A DNA stretch of 5,927 nucleotides from DASSLY01 sp035689185 (GTDB taxonomy: Bacteria > Actinomycetota > Actinomycetes > Actinomycetales > Dermatophilaceae). The stretch is from the NCBI GenBank assembly GCA_035689185.1, contig DASSLY010000007.1:1-5927 (forward strand), in the 5' to 3' direction. This document shows, piece after piece, positions 1-5,362 of this stretch. The position numbers and the translations under genes are program-made. How positions within the stretch are numbered: the first letter of the stretch is position 1; each line of letters opens with the position of its first letter. The notes below the pieces were generated by a model, which saw nothing but the letters and a program-made list of their open reading frames with translations, searched no databases and was not told the origin of the DNA.

Positions 1-103
1 AGTCCAGGTAGTCCAGGCACTCCGCGTCGGTCGGGAACCACGACCGCAGCTCACCCACCGACCCCGGATAGTCCACCCCAGCACGAGGTCGCCTCTCCGC
101 CAC
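1..103 (-). CDS. IS1595-like transposase, N-terminal fragment (runs off left edge)
   Basis: Read leftward from a GTG at 101-103, the minus strand gives 34 codons before the window ends. They include PGSVGELRSWFPTDAECL followed by DYLD. This matches, from memory, the N-terminus of IS1595-family transposases: a Y-P-x-x-x-x-E-[LF]-x-x-W-F-P start, then an acidic A-x-C-x-x-Y-L helix, leading into the zinc-ribbon domain and later a DDE-type (ISXO2-like) catalytic domain. Those later domains lie outside the window. The frame is closed upstream by a TAG before 137, and GTG at 101-103 is the first usable start. A second in-frame GTG at 74-76 is possible. Neither has a strong Shine-Dalgarno sequence, which is common for transposases. 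The gene points away from the exporter whose stop lies 45 bp away. Whether the element is intact cannot be seen. Family assignment is by recall of the motif and is fairly but not fully secure. Confidence 0.68.
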   Translation of the reverse strand, partial: MAERRPRAGVDYPGSVGELRSWFPTDAECLDYLD

Positions 104-148
104 GGCGTCCAGCCTAGTCCGGTCAGATGAATAGCCCTAAGGCGCGGA
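104..148. other. Gap between IS-like transposase and exporter; probable IS terminus
   Basis: These 45 bp separate the transposase start from the exporter stop codon. If the transposase belongs to an insertion sequence, its end must fall here. Reading inward on the minus strand, GGGCTATTCATCTGACC (121-137) is a plausible inverted-repeat tip, because IS1595-type ends often begin with G-rich triplets. The other end is outside the window, so neither inverted repeat nor target duplication can be tested. No terminator hairpin for the exporter is seen here. Confidence 0.3.
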
Positions 149-2017
149 TTAGGCGACGACGCCCTGGGCGGAGAACTGGGTCTCGTACAGGTCGGCGTAC
201 AGCCCGCCCTGGGCCAGCAGCTCGTGGTGCCGGCCCCGTTGCACGATCCGGCCGCCGTCGACCACGAGGATCTGGTCTGCCCCGCGGATGGTGGACAGCC
301 GGTGGGCGATGACCAGCGCCGTCCGCCCGGCCAGAGCCGAGTCCAGGGCCCGCTGCACAGCCAGTTCCGACTCGCTGTCCAGGTGGGCGGTCGCCTCGTC
401 GAGGACGACCAGGCCGGGCGACTTCAGCAGCAGGCGCGCGATCGCCAGCCGCTGCTTCTCCCCGCCGGACAGCCGGTGCCCGCGGTCCCCGACGACGGTG
501 TCCAGCCCCTCCGGCAGCGAGTCGATCAGCGGCAACACCTGGGCGGCTTCCAGAGCGGTCCGCATTTGCGCCTCGGTCGCCGACGGCTTGGCGTAGGCAA
601 GGTTGGCCCGGATGGTGTCGTGGAACAGGTGCGCCTCCTGGGTCACGACGCCCACGGTCTGGTGCAGCGAGTCCAGCGACGCGCTGCGCAGGTCGACCCC
701 GTTGATCCGGACCGTTCCGCTGGTCGGGTCGTATAGCCGCGCGACCAGCGCGGTGATGGTGGTCTTGCCGGCGCCGGAGGGCCCGACCAGCGCGACCAGC
801 TGCCCCGGCGCGGCGGTGAACGTGACGTCGTCCAGCACCGCATCGCCGGACCCCCGGTCACCGGACGCGACCGTCTCCAACGAGGCGAGCGAGACCTCGG
901 CTGCCGACGGGTAGCGGAAGCTGACGCTCTCCACGGACACCGACACGGGGCCCGGCGGCAGCGGGCGAGCATCGGGGGCCTCCCGTACTAGCGGCCGCAG
1001 GTCCAGCACCTCGAAGACCCGCTCGAAGGACACCAGCGCGGTCATCACGTCAACCCGCACGTTGGACAACGCCGTCAACGGCCCGTACAGCCTGCCGAGC
1101 AGCGCCGCCAGGGCCAGCAGGGTGCCCACGGTAAGCGTGCCGTTGACCGCCATCACCCCGCCGAAGCCGTACACCAGGGCGGTCGCGAGCGAGGCCACCA
1201 GGGTGAGTCCGACGAAGAACACGGTGCGGTTCAGCGCGATGCGCACGCCCACGTCGCGGACGCGACCGGCCCGCTCGGCATACTGCTGGTCCTCGTCGTC
1301 CGGCCGGCCGAAGAGCTTCACCAGCAGCGCCCCGGCGACATTGAACCGCTCGGTCATCCGCGACCCGAGCTCAGCGTTGAGCCCCATCGCCTCGTGGGTC
1401 AGGCCGGCGAGTCGGCGCCCGAAGACGCGCGCGGGGACGAGGAACAGCGGCAGCATGACCAGCGAGGCCAATGTCAGTGGCCAAGACAGGGACGCCATCG
1501 CGACGACGATGACCACCAACGAGACGACGTTGCTCACCACGCCGGACAGGGTCGAGGTGAACGCCTGCTGTGCCCCGATGACGTCACTGTTGAGCCGGCT
1601 GACCAGGGCACCGGTCTGGGCCCGGGTGAAGAACGCGATCGGTTGCCGCAGCACGTGGGAGAAGACCTGCGTCCGCAGGTCGAAGATCAGCCCCTCCCCG
1701 ATCCGGGAGGAGTACCACCGCTGCGCCATCGTCAGCGCCGCGTCGGCGAGGGCCAGCGCGGCGACGAGTAGGGAGAGCCGGACGACCAGGCCGGAGTCGC
1801 CGAGGGCGACCCCGTGGTCGATGATCTCCCGCAGCAGCAACGGGGTCGCCACGACGAGCAGAGCGTCGACGACGACGAGCACCAGAAAGACCGAGATCGG
1901 CCGCAAGTAGGGCCGGGCGTAGGTCAGCACCCGCTTCGCCGTCCCCGGCGCCAGCCGCCGCTGCGCGACGGAGGAGTCCTGCGACAGCGAATGCATCATT
2001 CGCCAGGACGTCATCAT
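149..2017 (-). CDS. ABC exporter half-transporter (fused permease and ATPase)
   Basis: This is a 622-residue type IV ABC exporter of the MsbA/LmrA/MDR kind, expected to work as a membrane dimer that moves a substrate out of the cell using ATP. Six hydrophobic segments lie near residues 42-62, 79-99, 158-176, 178-198, 265-287 and 293-313. The ATPase domain has an A-loop Tyr (FRYP, Y369), Walker A GPSGAGKTT (412-420), Q-loop TQE (Q460), signature LSGGEKQR (516-523), Walker B LVVLDE (D540, E541) and switch His in IAHRLST (H572), so it looks catalytically complete. About 20 extra residues (EVSLASLE to GSGDAVL, near 374-395) sit between the A-loop and Walker A. The D-loop reads TAHLD rather than the commoner SALD. 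I chose the ATG at 2015-2017 because GGAGGAGG lies 11 nt upstream. A TTG at 2018-2020, 8 nt from the same site, is a real rival. The open frame continues to 2167, but that extension is repeat DNA. Substrate unknown. The stop is TAA at 149-151. Confidence 0.93.
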   Translation of the reverse strand: MMTSWRMMHSLSQDSSVAQRRLAPGTAKRVLTYARPYLRPISVFLVLVVVDALLVVATPLLLREIIDHGVALGDSGLVVRLSLLVAALALADAALTMAQRWYSSRIGEGLIFDLRTQVFSHVLRQPIAFFTRAQTGALVSRLNSDVIGAQQAFTSTLSGVVSNVVSLVVIVVAMASLSWPLTLASLVMLPLFLVPARVFGRRLAGLTHEAMGLNAELGSRMTERFNVAGALLVKLFGRPDDEDQQYAERAGRVRDVGVRIALNRTVFFVGLTLVASLATALVYGFGGVMAVNGTLTVGTLLALAALLGRLYGPLTALSNVRVDVMTALVSFERVFEVLDLRPLVREAPDARPLPPGPVSVSVESVSFRYPSAAEVSLASLETVASGDRGSGDAVLDDVTFTAAPGQLVALVGPSGAGKTTITALVARLYDPTSGTVRINGVDLRSASLDSLHQTVGVVTQEAHLFHDTIRANLAYAKPSATEAQMRTALEAAQVLPLIDSLPEGLDTVVGDRGHRLSGGEKQRLAIARLLLKSPGLVVLDEATAHLDSESELAVQRALDSALAGRTALVIAHRLSTIRGADQILVVDGGRIVQRGRHHELLAQGGLYADLYETQFSAQGVVA

Positions 2018-2028
2018 CAATCGGCCCA

Positions 2029-2036
2029 CCTCCTCC
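2029..2036 (-). promoter_or_regulatory. Ribosome binding site of the ABC exporter
   Basis: The minus strand reads GGAGGAGG, a near-ideal Shine-Dalgarno sequence, 11 nt before the ATG at 2017 and 8 nt before an in-frame TTG at 2020. It fixes translation start at one of these two codons and argues against the GTG 150 nt further upstream, which lies in repeat DNA. Confidence 0.75.
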
Positions 2037-2061
2037 GGGACAGGCAACAGCGGGAGCGGGC

Positions 2062-2260
2062 CGTTCGTTCCCCGCGTGATGTGGGGCCCGGCATGGCCAG
2101 TCCCTCGTGTCACGCGTCGGCGAGCCACATCTGCCTGGGTGAGCCACACCCGGGTGGGCCCAATCACACCGTATGCGGTGTCATCGGGCCCAACGAGGTG
2201 TCATCCGCGCAGGCGCGTGTCGTCCGCGCAGGGAGGTGTCGTCGGGGCCAACGAGGTGTC
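2062..2260. repeat. Intergenic duplication, copy A (period 257 bp)
   Basis: This stretch aligns without gaps to 2319-2517. By hand I count 17 differences in 199 positions, about 91% identity. Bases 2114-2156 are identical in both copies (43 bp). The differences cluster at the outer end: 10 of them lie in 2072-2111. The copy contains two GAGCCACA words 19 bp apart (2122 and 2141), a 36-bp dyad (2156-2191) and the first five motifs of the GTGTC array. On the minus strand both copies carry similar open frames, but most substitutions between them change the residue, so no coding constraint is visible. Confidence 0.92.
2156..2191. repeat. 36-bp dyad: GGGCCC ... ACACCG-TATG-CGGTGT ... GGGCCC
   Basis: Inner arms ACACCG (2166-2171) and CGGTGT (2176-2181) are perfect complements around TATG. 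Outer arms are GGGCCC at 2156-2161 and 2186-2191. The 4-bp connectors AATC and CATC pair at their two middle positions, so 32 of 36 positions outside or inside the tetranucleotide centre follow one symmetry axis with only two mismatched pairs apart from the centre. It could be an operator for a dimeric protein or an RNA hairpin. It lies about 140-175 bp upstream of the exporter start, on the correct side for a regulatory site. No function is known to me. Confidence 0.7.
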
Positions 2261-2301
2261 CTCCACGGGGGCAGGTGTCCTCCACGCGGGCAAGTGTCAT
2301 C
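2178..2301 (+). repeat. Array A of 8-bp motif GTGTC[A/G/C]TC, 7 copies at 19-20 bp
   Basis: The motif begins at 2178, 2198, 2217, 2236, 2256, 2275 and 2294, giving steps of 20, 19, 19, 20, 19 and 19 bp. The sixth base varies (ATC, GTC or CTC). Spacers fall into two main classes: 12-bp GGGCCCAACGAG-like and 11-bp CGCGCAGGNNN-like; two CAC-type spacers follow. The first motif overlaps the right arm of the dyad. The same word reads GATGACAC on the minus strand, the direction in which both flanking ABC genes are transcribed. Confidence 0.88.
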
Positions 2302-2318
2302 GGCCACAGGAGGGAGGT

Positions 2319-2517
2319 CGTTCGTTCCGCGCGTCCACAGGGGCCCGGCGTGGCCAATCCCCCGTGTCCCGCGTCGGCGAGCCACATCTGCCTGGGTGAG
2401 CCACACCCGGGTGTGCCCAATCACACCGTATGCGGTGTCACCGGGCCCAACGAGGTGTCATCCGCGCAGGCAGGTGTCGTCCGCGCAGACAGGTGTCATC
2501 GGGGCCAACGAGGTGTC
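2319..2517. repeat. Intergenic duplication, copy B (period 257 bp)
   Basis: This is the partner of 2062-2260. The 58 bp between the copies (2261-2318) are not part of the alignable block, although the 8-bp motif array continues through them. Copy B lies nearer the ABC-F gene and is followed by a longer run of the motif. Relative to copy A, its dyad has lost pairing in the outer arm (G to T at 2414) and gained a longer palindrome at 2402-2415. Confidence 0.92.
2402..2438. repeat. Copy B palindromes: 14-bp CACACCCGGGTGTG plus ACACCG-TATG-CGGTGT
   Basis: CACACCCGGGTGTG at 2402-2415 is a perfect 14-bp palindrome; copy A has only its 10-bp core CACCCGGGTG at 2147-2156. The inner stem ACACCG-TATG-CGGTGT is kept unchanged at 2423-2438. 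The outer GGGCCC pairing seen in copy A is damaged here (left arm GTGCCC), so the two copies differ in which fold or dyad they favour. Confidence 0.65.
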
Positions 2518-2623
2518 ATCCGCGCAGGTGTCATCCGCGCAGGTGTCATCCGCCGCGGGTGTCGTCCGCTCGGGCACGTGTCATCTGGGCCAAGGCAGGT
2601 CTCGTCCGCGGACAGGTGTCATG
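2435..2623 (+). repeat. Array B of 8-bp motif GTGTC[A/G]TC, 11 copies
   Basis: Motifs begin at 2435 (GTGTCACC), 2455, 2474, 2493, 2513, 2528, 2543, 2559, 2578, 2599 (degenerate GTCTCGTC) and 2616 (GTGTCATG). The first five repeat the phase of array A. Then come three short steps of 15, 15 and 16 bp with a 7- to 8-bp CGCGCAG-type spacer, which looks like local tandem expansion. After that, spacing returns to 19-21 and 17 bp and the motifs decay. The array ends about 80 bp downstream of the ABC-F stop codon, in the sense of ABC-F transcription. Confidence 0.86.
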
Positions 2624-2702
2624 GGCCACGCGACCGGTCGATGCTGGCTTCCGGCCGCCAAAGCGCTAGCGACGCCAAGGGACCACGCGACGGGTGGCGG
2701 CC
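2624..2702. other. Region just downstream of ABC-F, no clear terminator
   Basis: This stretch follows the ABC-F stop in its direction of transcription. It contains a perfect 10-bp palindrome CGACCGGTCG (2631-2640) and an 8-bp palindrome CGCTAGCG near 2665. A GGCCGCC/GGCGGCC pair is present but its loop is over 30 nt. I see no hairpin followed by a T-run on the minus strand, so termination, if it occurs here, is not of the simple intrinsic type. Confidence 0.4.
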
Positions 2703-4301
2703 TCAGGCCAGGGCCACCAGGTCGAGGTAGTCCGGCCCCCAGTGGTCCTCCACCCCGTCCGGCAGGAGCAGCACGCGCTCCGGCTGCAGCGCGTCGACGG
2801 CGCCCTCGTCGTGGCTGACCAGGACCACCGCGCCCCGGTACCCGCGGAGCGCCCGGAGGATCTCCGCCCGGGAGACGGGGTCGAGGTTGTTGGTGGGCTC
2901 GTCGAGCAGCAGCACGTTCGCCGAGGACACCATGAGCATGGCCAGCGACAGCCGGGTCTTCTCACCGCCGGAGAGCACCGCGGCCGGCTTGTCCACGTCG
3001 TCGCCGCTGAACAGGAACGACCCCAGCACCTTGCGGGTGTCGGTCTCGCCCAGATCCGGGGCGGCCGACTTCATGTTCTGCAGGACGGTCCGGCCGATGT
3101 CGAGGTTCTCGTGCTCCTGGGCGTAATAGCCCAGCTTCAGCCCATGTCCGGGCTCGACCCGGCCGGTGTCCGGCTGGTCCAGCCCGGACAGGATGCGCAG
3201 CAGGGTCGTCTTCCCGGCCCCGTTCAGGCCCAGCACGACCACCCGGGAGCCGCGGTCGATGGCCAGGTCGACGTCGGTGAAGACCTCCTCCGAACCGTAG
3301 GACCGGGACAGCCCGCTCGCCATCAGCGGGGTGCGCCCGCAGGGCGCCGGGTTGGGGAACCGCAGCTTGGCCACCTTGTCGTTGACCCGTTCCCCCTCCA
3401 CGCCGGCCAGCAGGCGTTCGGCCCGGCGGGCCATGTTCTGCGCAGCCACCGCCTTGGTCGCCTTGGCCCGCATCTTGTCAGCCTGCGCCATCAGCGCGCC
3501 GGCCTTCTTCTCCGCGTTCAGCCGCTCCCGCCGCCGCCGCCGCTCGTCGGTCTCCCGTTGCTGCAGGTAGGACTTCCAGCCCACGTTGTAGATGTCCAGC
3601 TCCGCACGGTTCGCGTCGAGGTGGAACACCCGGTTGACCACGGTGTCCAGCAGTCCGACGTCGTGGCTGATGACGACCAGGCCGCCCTTGTAGCCCCGCA
3701 GGTAGTCGCGCAGCCACGTCACGGAGTCGGCGTCCAGGTGGTTCGTCGGCTCGTCCAGCAACAGCGTCTGCGCACCGGAGAACAGGATTCGGGACAGCTC
3801 CACCCGCCGCCGCTGCCCGCCGGACAGTGTCAGCAGCGGCTGCCCCAGCACTCGCTCGGACAGCCCCAGGCTGGAGGCGATCGAGGCGGCCTCCGCCTCC
3901 GCGGCATACCCGCCCTTGGCCTGGAACCGCGCGTCCAGCCGGGCCCAGCGGTCCATGCCCGCGTCCCGGGTCGCCTCCTCCCCGCTCGCCATCGCGTGCT
4001 CGGCGGCGCGCAGATCACGCAGCACCGCGTCCAGGCCGCGGGCGGACAGGATCCTGTCCCGGGCGAGCACCTGCAGGTCCCCCGTTCGCGGGTCCTGCGG
4101 CAGGTAGCCCACCTCGCCGGAGCGCATCACCCGTCCCGCCGCCGGCTGCCCCGTCCCCGCCAGCACCTTGGTCAGGGTGGTCTTGCCCGCGCCGTTGCGG
4201 CCGACCAGGCCGACCCGGTCGCCCGGGGAGATCCGGAACGTGCCCCGGTCCAGCAGCAGCCGGGAGCCGGCGCGCAGCTCGACGTCGCTGGCAGCGATCA
4301 C
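2703..4301 (-). CDS. ABC-F family ATPase (two ABC domains, ribosome-associated type)
   Basis: This 532-residue protein has two ATPase domains in tandem and no membrane segments, which defines ABC-F proteins; family members act on the ribosome as translation factors or antibiotic-protection proteins. Domain 1 has Walker A GRNGAGKTT (34-42), Q69, signature LSGGQRRR (159-166), Walker B LLLDEPTNHLD (D183, E184) and H213. A charged helical linker follows (about 243-315, rich in Arg/Lys/Glu), corresponding to the tRNA-contacting P-site motif region. Domain 2 has Walker A GLNGAGKTT (358-366), Q395, signature LSGGEKTR (443-450), Walker B LLLDEPTNNLD (D467, E468) and H497. All catalytic residues are present. 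The start is GTG at 4299-4301 with GAGAGGGAG six nt upstream. Its length and lack of extensions resemble the common actinobacterial housekeeping ABC-F (Uup/EttA-like) rather than a dedicated resistance gene, but sequence alone does not settle this. Stop TGA at 2703-2705. Confidence 0.93.
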   Translation of the reverse strand: MIAASDVELRAGSRLLLDRGTFRISPGDRVGLVGRNGAGKTTLTKVLAGTGQPAAGRVMRSGEVGYLPQDPRTGDLQVLARDRILSARGLDAVLRDLRAAEHAMASGEEATRDAGMDRWARLDARFQAKGGYAAEAEAASIASSLGLSERVLGQPLLTLSGGQRRRVELSRILFSGAQTLLLDEPTNHLDADSVTWLRDYLRGYKGGLVVISHDVGLLDTVVNRVFHLDANRAELDIYNVGWKSYLQQRETDERRRRRERLNAEKKAGALMAQADKMRAKATKAVAAQNMARRAERLLAGVEGERVNDKVAKLRFPNPAPCGRTPLMASGLSRSYGSEEVFTDVDLAIDRGSRVVVLGLNGAGKTTLLRILSGLDQPDTGRVEPGHGLKLGYYAQEHENLDIGRTVLQNMKSAAPDLGETDTRKVLGSFLFSGDDVDKPAAVLSGGEKTRLSLAMLMVSSANVLLLDEPTNNLDPVSRAEILRALRGYRGAVVLVSHDEGAVDALQPERVLLLPDGVEDHWGPDYLDLVALA

Positions 4302-4307
4302 CGCGGG

Positions 4308-4316
4308 CTCCCTCTC
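4308..4316 (-). promoter_or_regulatory. Ribosome binding site of the ABC-F gene
   Basis: The minus strand reads GAGAGGGAG with six nt (CCCGCG) before the GTG at 4301. It supports the GTG start, which has no ATG competitor nearby. The next element upstream is the large inverted repeat at 4326-4356. Confidence 0.65.
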
Positions 4317-4325
4317 GAACAGGCT

Positions 4326-4356
4326 GGTATGCCGCGCGCGGACGCCGCGGCATACC
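4326..4356. promoter_or_regulatory. Inverted repeat, 11-bp perfect arms, in the ABC-F leader
   Basis: Arms GGTATGCCGCG (4326-4336) and CGCGGCATACC (4346-4356) are perfectly complementary around a 9-bp centre. On the plus strand the stem can extend outward through a G-U pair and two to three more pairs (4322-4325 with 4357-4360). It begins 25 bp upstream of the ABC-F GTG. It could be an operator, with half-site centres 20 bp apart, or a leader hairpin in ABC-F mRNA. No T-run follows it, and no leader peptide frame with a convincing ribosome binding site is evident, so a classical attenuator is not supported. Confidence 0.6.
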
Positions 4357-4404
4357 GGCTGGTGGTGGTGTTCGGGCGTTCCCGCGGCAGGTCAGCGGGC
4401 GCGT

Positions 4405-4413
4405 CTAGTCTAG
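4405..4413. promoter_or_regulatory. CTAG-T-CTAG element; possible back-to-back -10 boxes
   Basis: CTAGTCTAG contains TAGTCT on the plus strand (4406-4411) and TAGACT on the minus strand (4412 to 4407). Both fit the loose actinobacterial -10 pattern TANNNT. They would give leaders of about 45 nt for the peptidase and 100 nt for ABC-F. No convincing -35 hexamer is found at 16-19 bp on either side, so this is only a candidate. Confidence 0.25.
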
Positions 4414-4427
4414 GCGGACCGGCCGGG

Positions 4428-4446
4428 GCGCGGGTCCCACCCGCGC
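4428..4446 (+). repeat. 7-bp stem hairpin before the peptidase ribosome binding site
   Basis: GCGCGGG (4428-4434) and CCCGCGC (4440-4446) pair perfectly around the loop TCCCA. The hairpin ends seven nt before AGGAGG (4453-4458), which lies four nt before the ATG at 4463. It may fall in the 5' leader of the peptidase mRNA. Such stems are frequent by chance in DNA this rich in G and C. Confidence 0.35.
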
Positions 4447-4462
4447 GAACTCAGGAGGGGTC

Positions 4463-5362
4463 ATGAGCTTCAACGAGAGCGCGGACCTGGACACCTCGCA
4501 GGTGTCCGGTGGTGGCGGCGGGATGCGCGGGGGTGGGCTGGCGGTCGGGGGCGGGGCCGGCGGCATCCTGCTGCTGGTGCTGACCCTGATCTTCGGTCCC
4601 GGGGTGCTCGACGGGAGCGGCGGCAACGTGGCCGACCCCGGTCAGGTGTCCGGCGGCGGGCAGACGACCGACAACCAGTTCGAACGATGCAAGACCGGCG
4701 CAGACGCCAACCGGGACGCGCAGTGCCGGGTGATCGGCACGGTCAACAGCGTGCAGCAGTTCTGGACCGACGAGCTGCCCAAGCACGGGCAGATGTGGCG
4801 GCCGACCAAGACGGTCCTCTACTCCGGGGCGGCCCGGTCCGCCTGCGGCACCGCGTCGAACCAGGTCGGCCCGTTCTACTGCCCGACCGACAAGCAGGTG
4901 TACATCGACGCCAGCTTCTTCAACGAGCTCACCGACCGGTTCGGTGCCGACGACGGCGCGCTCGCCCAGGAGTACGTCGTCGCGCACGAGTACGGCCACG
5001 CGCTGCAGGACCAGCTCAACATCCTGGGCCGCGCCCAGCAGGGCTCCGGCGCGGAGGGCGGCAGCGTGCGCGTCGAGCTGATGGCGGACTGCCTGGCCGG
5101 CGTGTGGGCCAAGGGCGCCACGTCGACGCTGGACAAGGACGGCGACCCGTACCTCAAGCCACTCACCCAGACCGACATCGCCTCCGCCCTGTCGGCCGCC
5201 TCCGCGGTCGGCGACGACCGGATCCAGCAGTCGGTGCAGGGCCGGGTCGACCCGGAGAGCTGGACCCACGGTTCGAGCGAGCAGCGGCAGAAGTGGTTCA
5301 CCACCGGCTACCGCACGGGTGACCTGAACCAGTGCGACACCTTCTCCAGCGACCTTGGCTGA
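4463..5362 (+). CDS. Neutral zinc metallopeptidase, YpfJ-like, membrane-anchored
   Basis: This 299-residue protein matches the putative neutral zinc metallopeptidase family (Pfam Zn_peptidase, the E. coli YpfJ group), whose substrate is unknown. The zinc site is HEYGH (175-179) in VVAHEYGHALQDQL, with E205 in VELMADCLAG as the likely third ligand; E176 would be the catalytic base. The N-terminus has the family's DTSQV start (10-14), a Gly-rich stretch (16-34) and one hydrophobic segment (about 34-48). The catalytic domain is therefore probably outside the membrane, tethered by one helix. Six cysteines (76, 88, 128, 140, 210, 291) are all after the helix, consistent with disulfides in an exported domain, though this is inference. 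The start ATG has AGGAGG four nt upstream. The gene is divergent from ABC-F, and its stop overlaps the start of the HAD gene, so the two are probably co-transcribed. Confidence 0.93.
   Translation: MSFNESADLDTSQVSGGGGGMRGGGLAVGGGAGGILLLVLTLIFGPGVLDGSGGNVADPGQVSGGGQTTDNQFERCKTGADANRDAQCRVIGTVNSVQQFWTDELPKHGQMWRPTKTVLYSGAARSACGTASNQVGPFYCPTDKQVYIDASFFNELTDRFGADDGALAQEYVVAHEYGHALQDQLNILGRAQQGSGAEGGSVRVELMADCLAGVWAKGATSTLDKDGDPYLKPLTQTDIASALSAASAVGDDRIQQSVQGRVDPESWTHGSSEQRQKWFTTGYRTGDLNQCDTFSSDLG

Noticed and set aside
1..19. Tandem repeat AGTCCAGGT
   Set aside because: It is explained by the repeated Asp-Tyr-Leu-Asp codons of the transposase fragment and occurs only about twice.
2178..2301. Iteron-type plasmid or chromosomal replication origin
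   Set aside because: The spacing is suggestive, but there is no rep or dnaA gene, no AT-rich unwinding region and no DnaA-box series; the setting is between two ABC genes.
2164..2424. Open frames on both strands within the repeat block (up to about 330 residues on the plus strand)
   Set aside because: They are low-complexity Arg/Pro/Gly/Ser peptides produced by repeat DNA, change frame between the two copies (257 is not a multiple of 3), lack ribosome binding sites, and the larger ones run antisense through a clear ABC gene.
2178..2623. CRISPR array
   Set aside because: The repeat is only 8 bp and variable, spacers are 7-13 bp and recur in a few classes, and there are no cas genes. Real arrays have 21- to 48-bp repeats and unique spacers.
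2654..2702. Intrinsic terminator for the ABC-F gene from the GGCCGCC/GGCGGCC pair
   Set aside because: The loop exceeds 30 nt and no T-run follows on the minus strand.
2694..4466. 590-residue plus-strand open frame
   Set aside because: It lies antisense to the complete ABC-F gene and has no recognisable domain. Long antisense frames are normal in GC-rich DNA.
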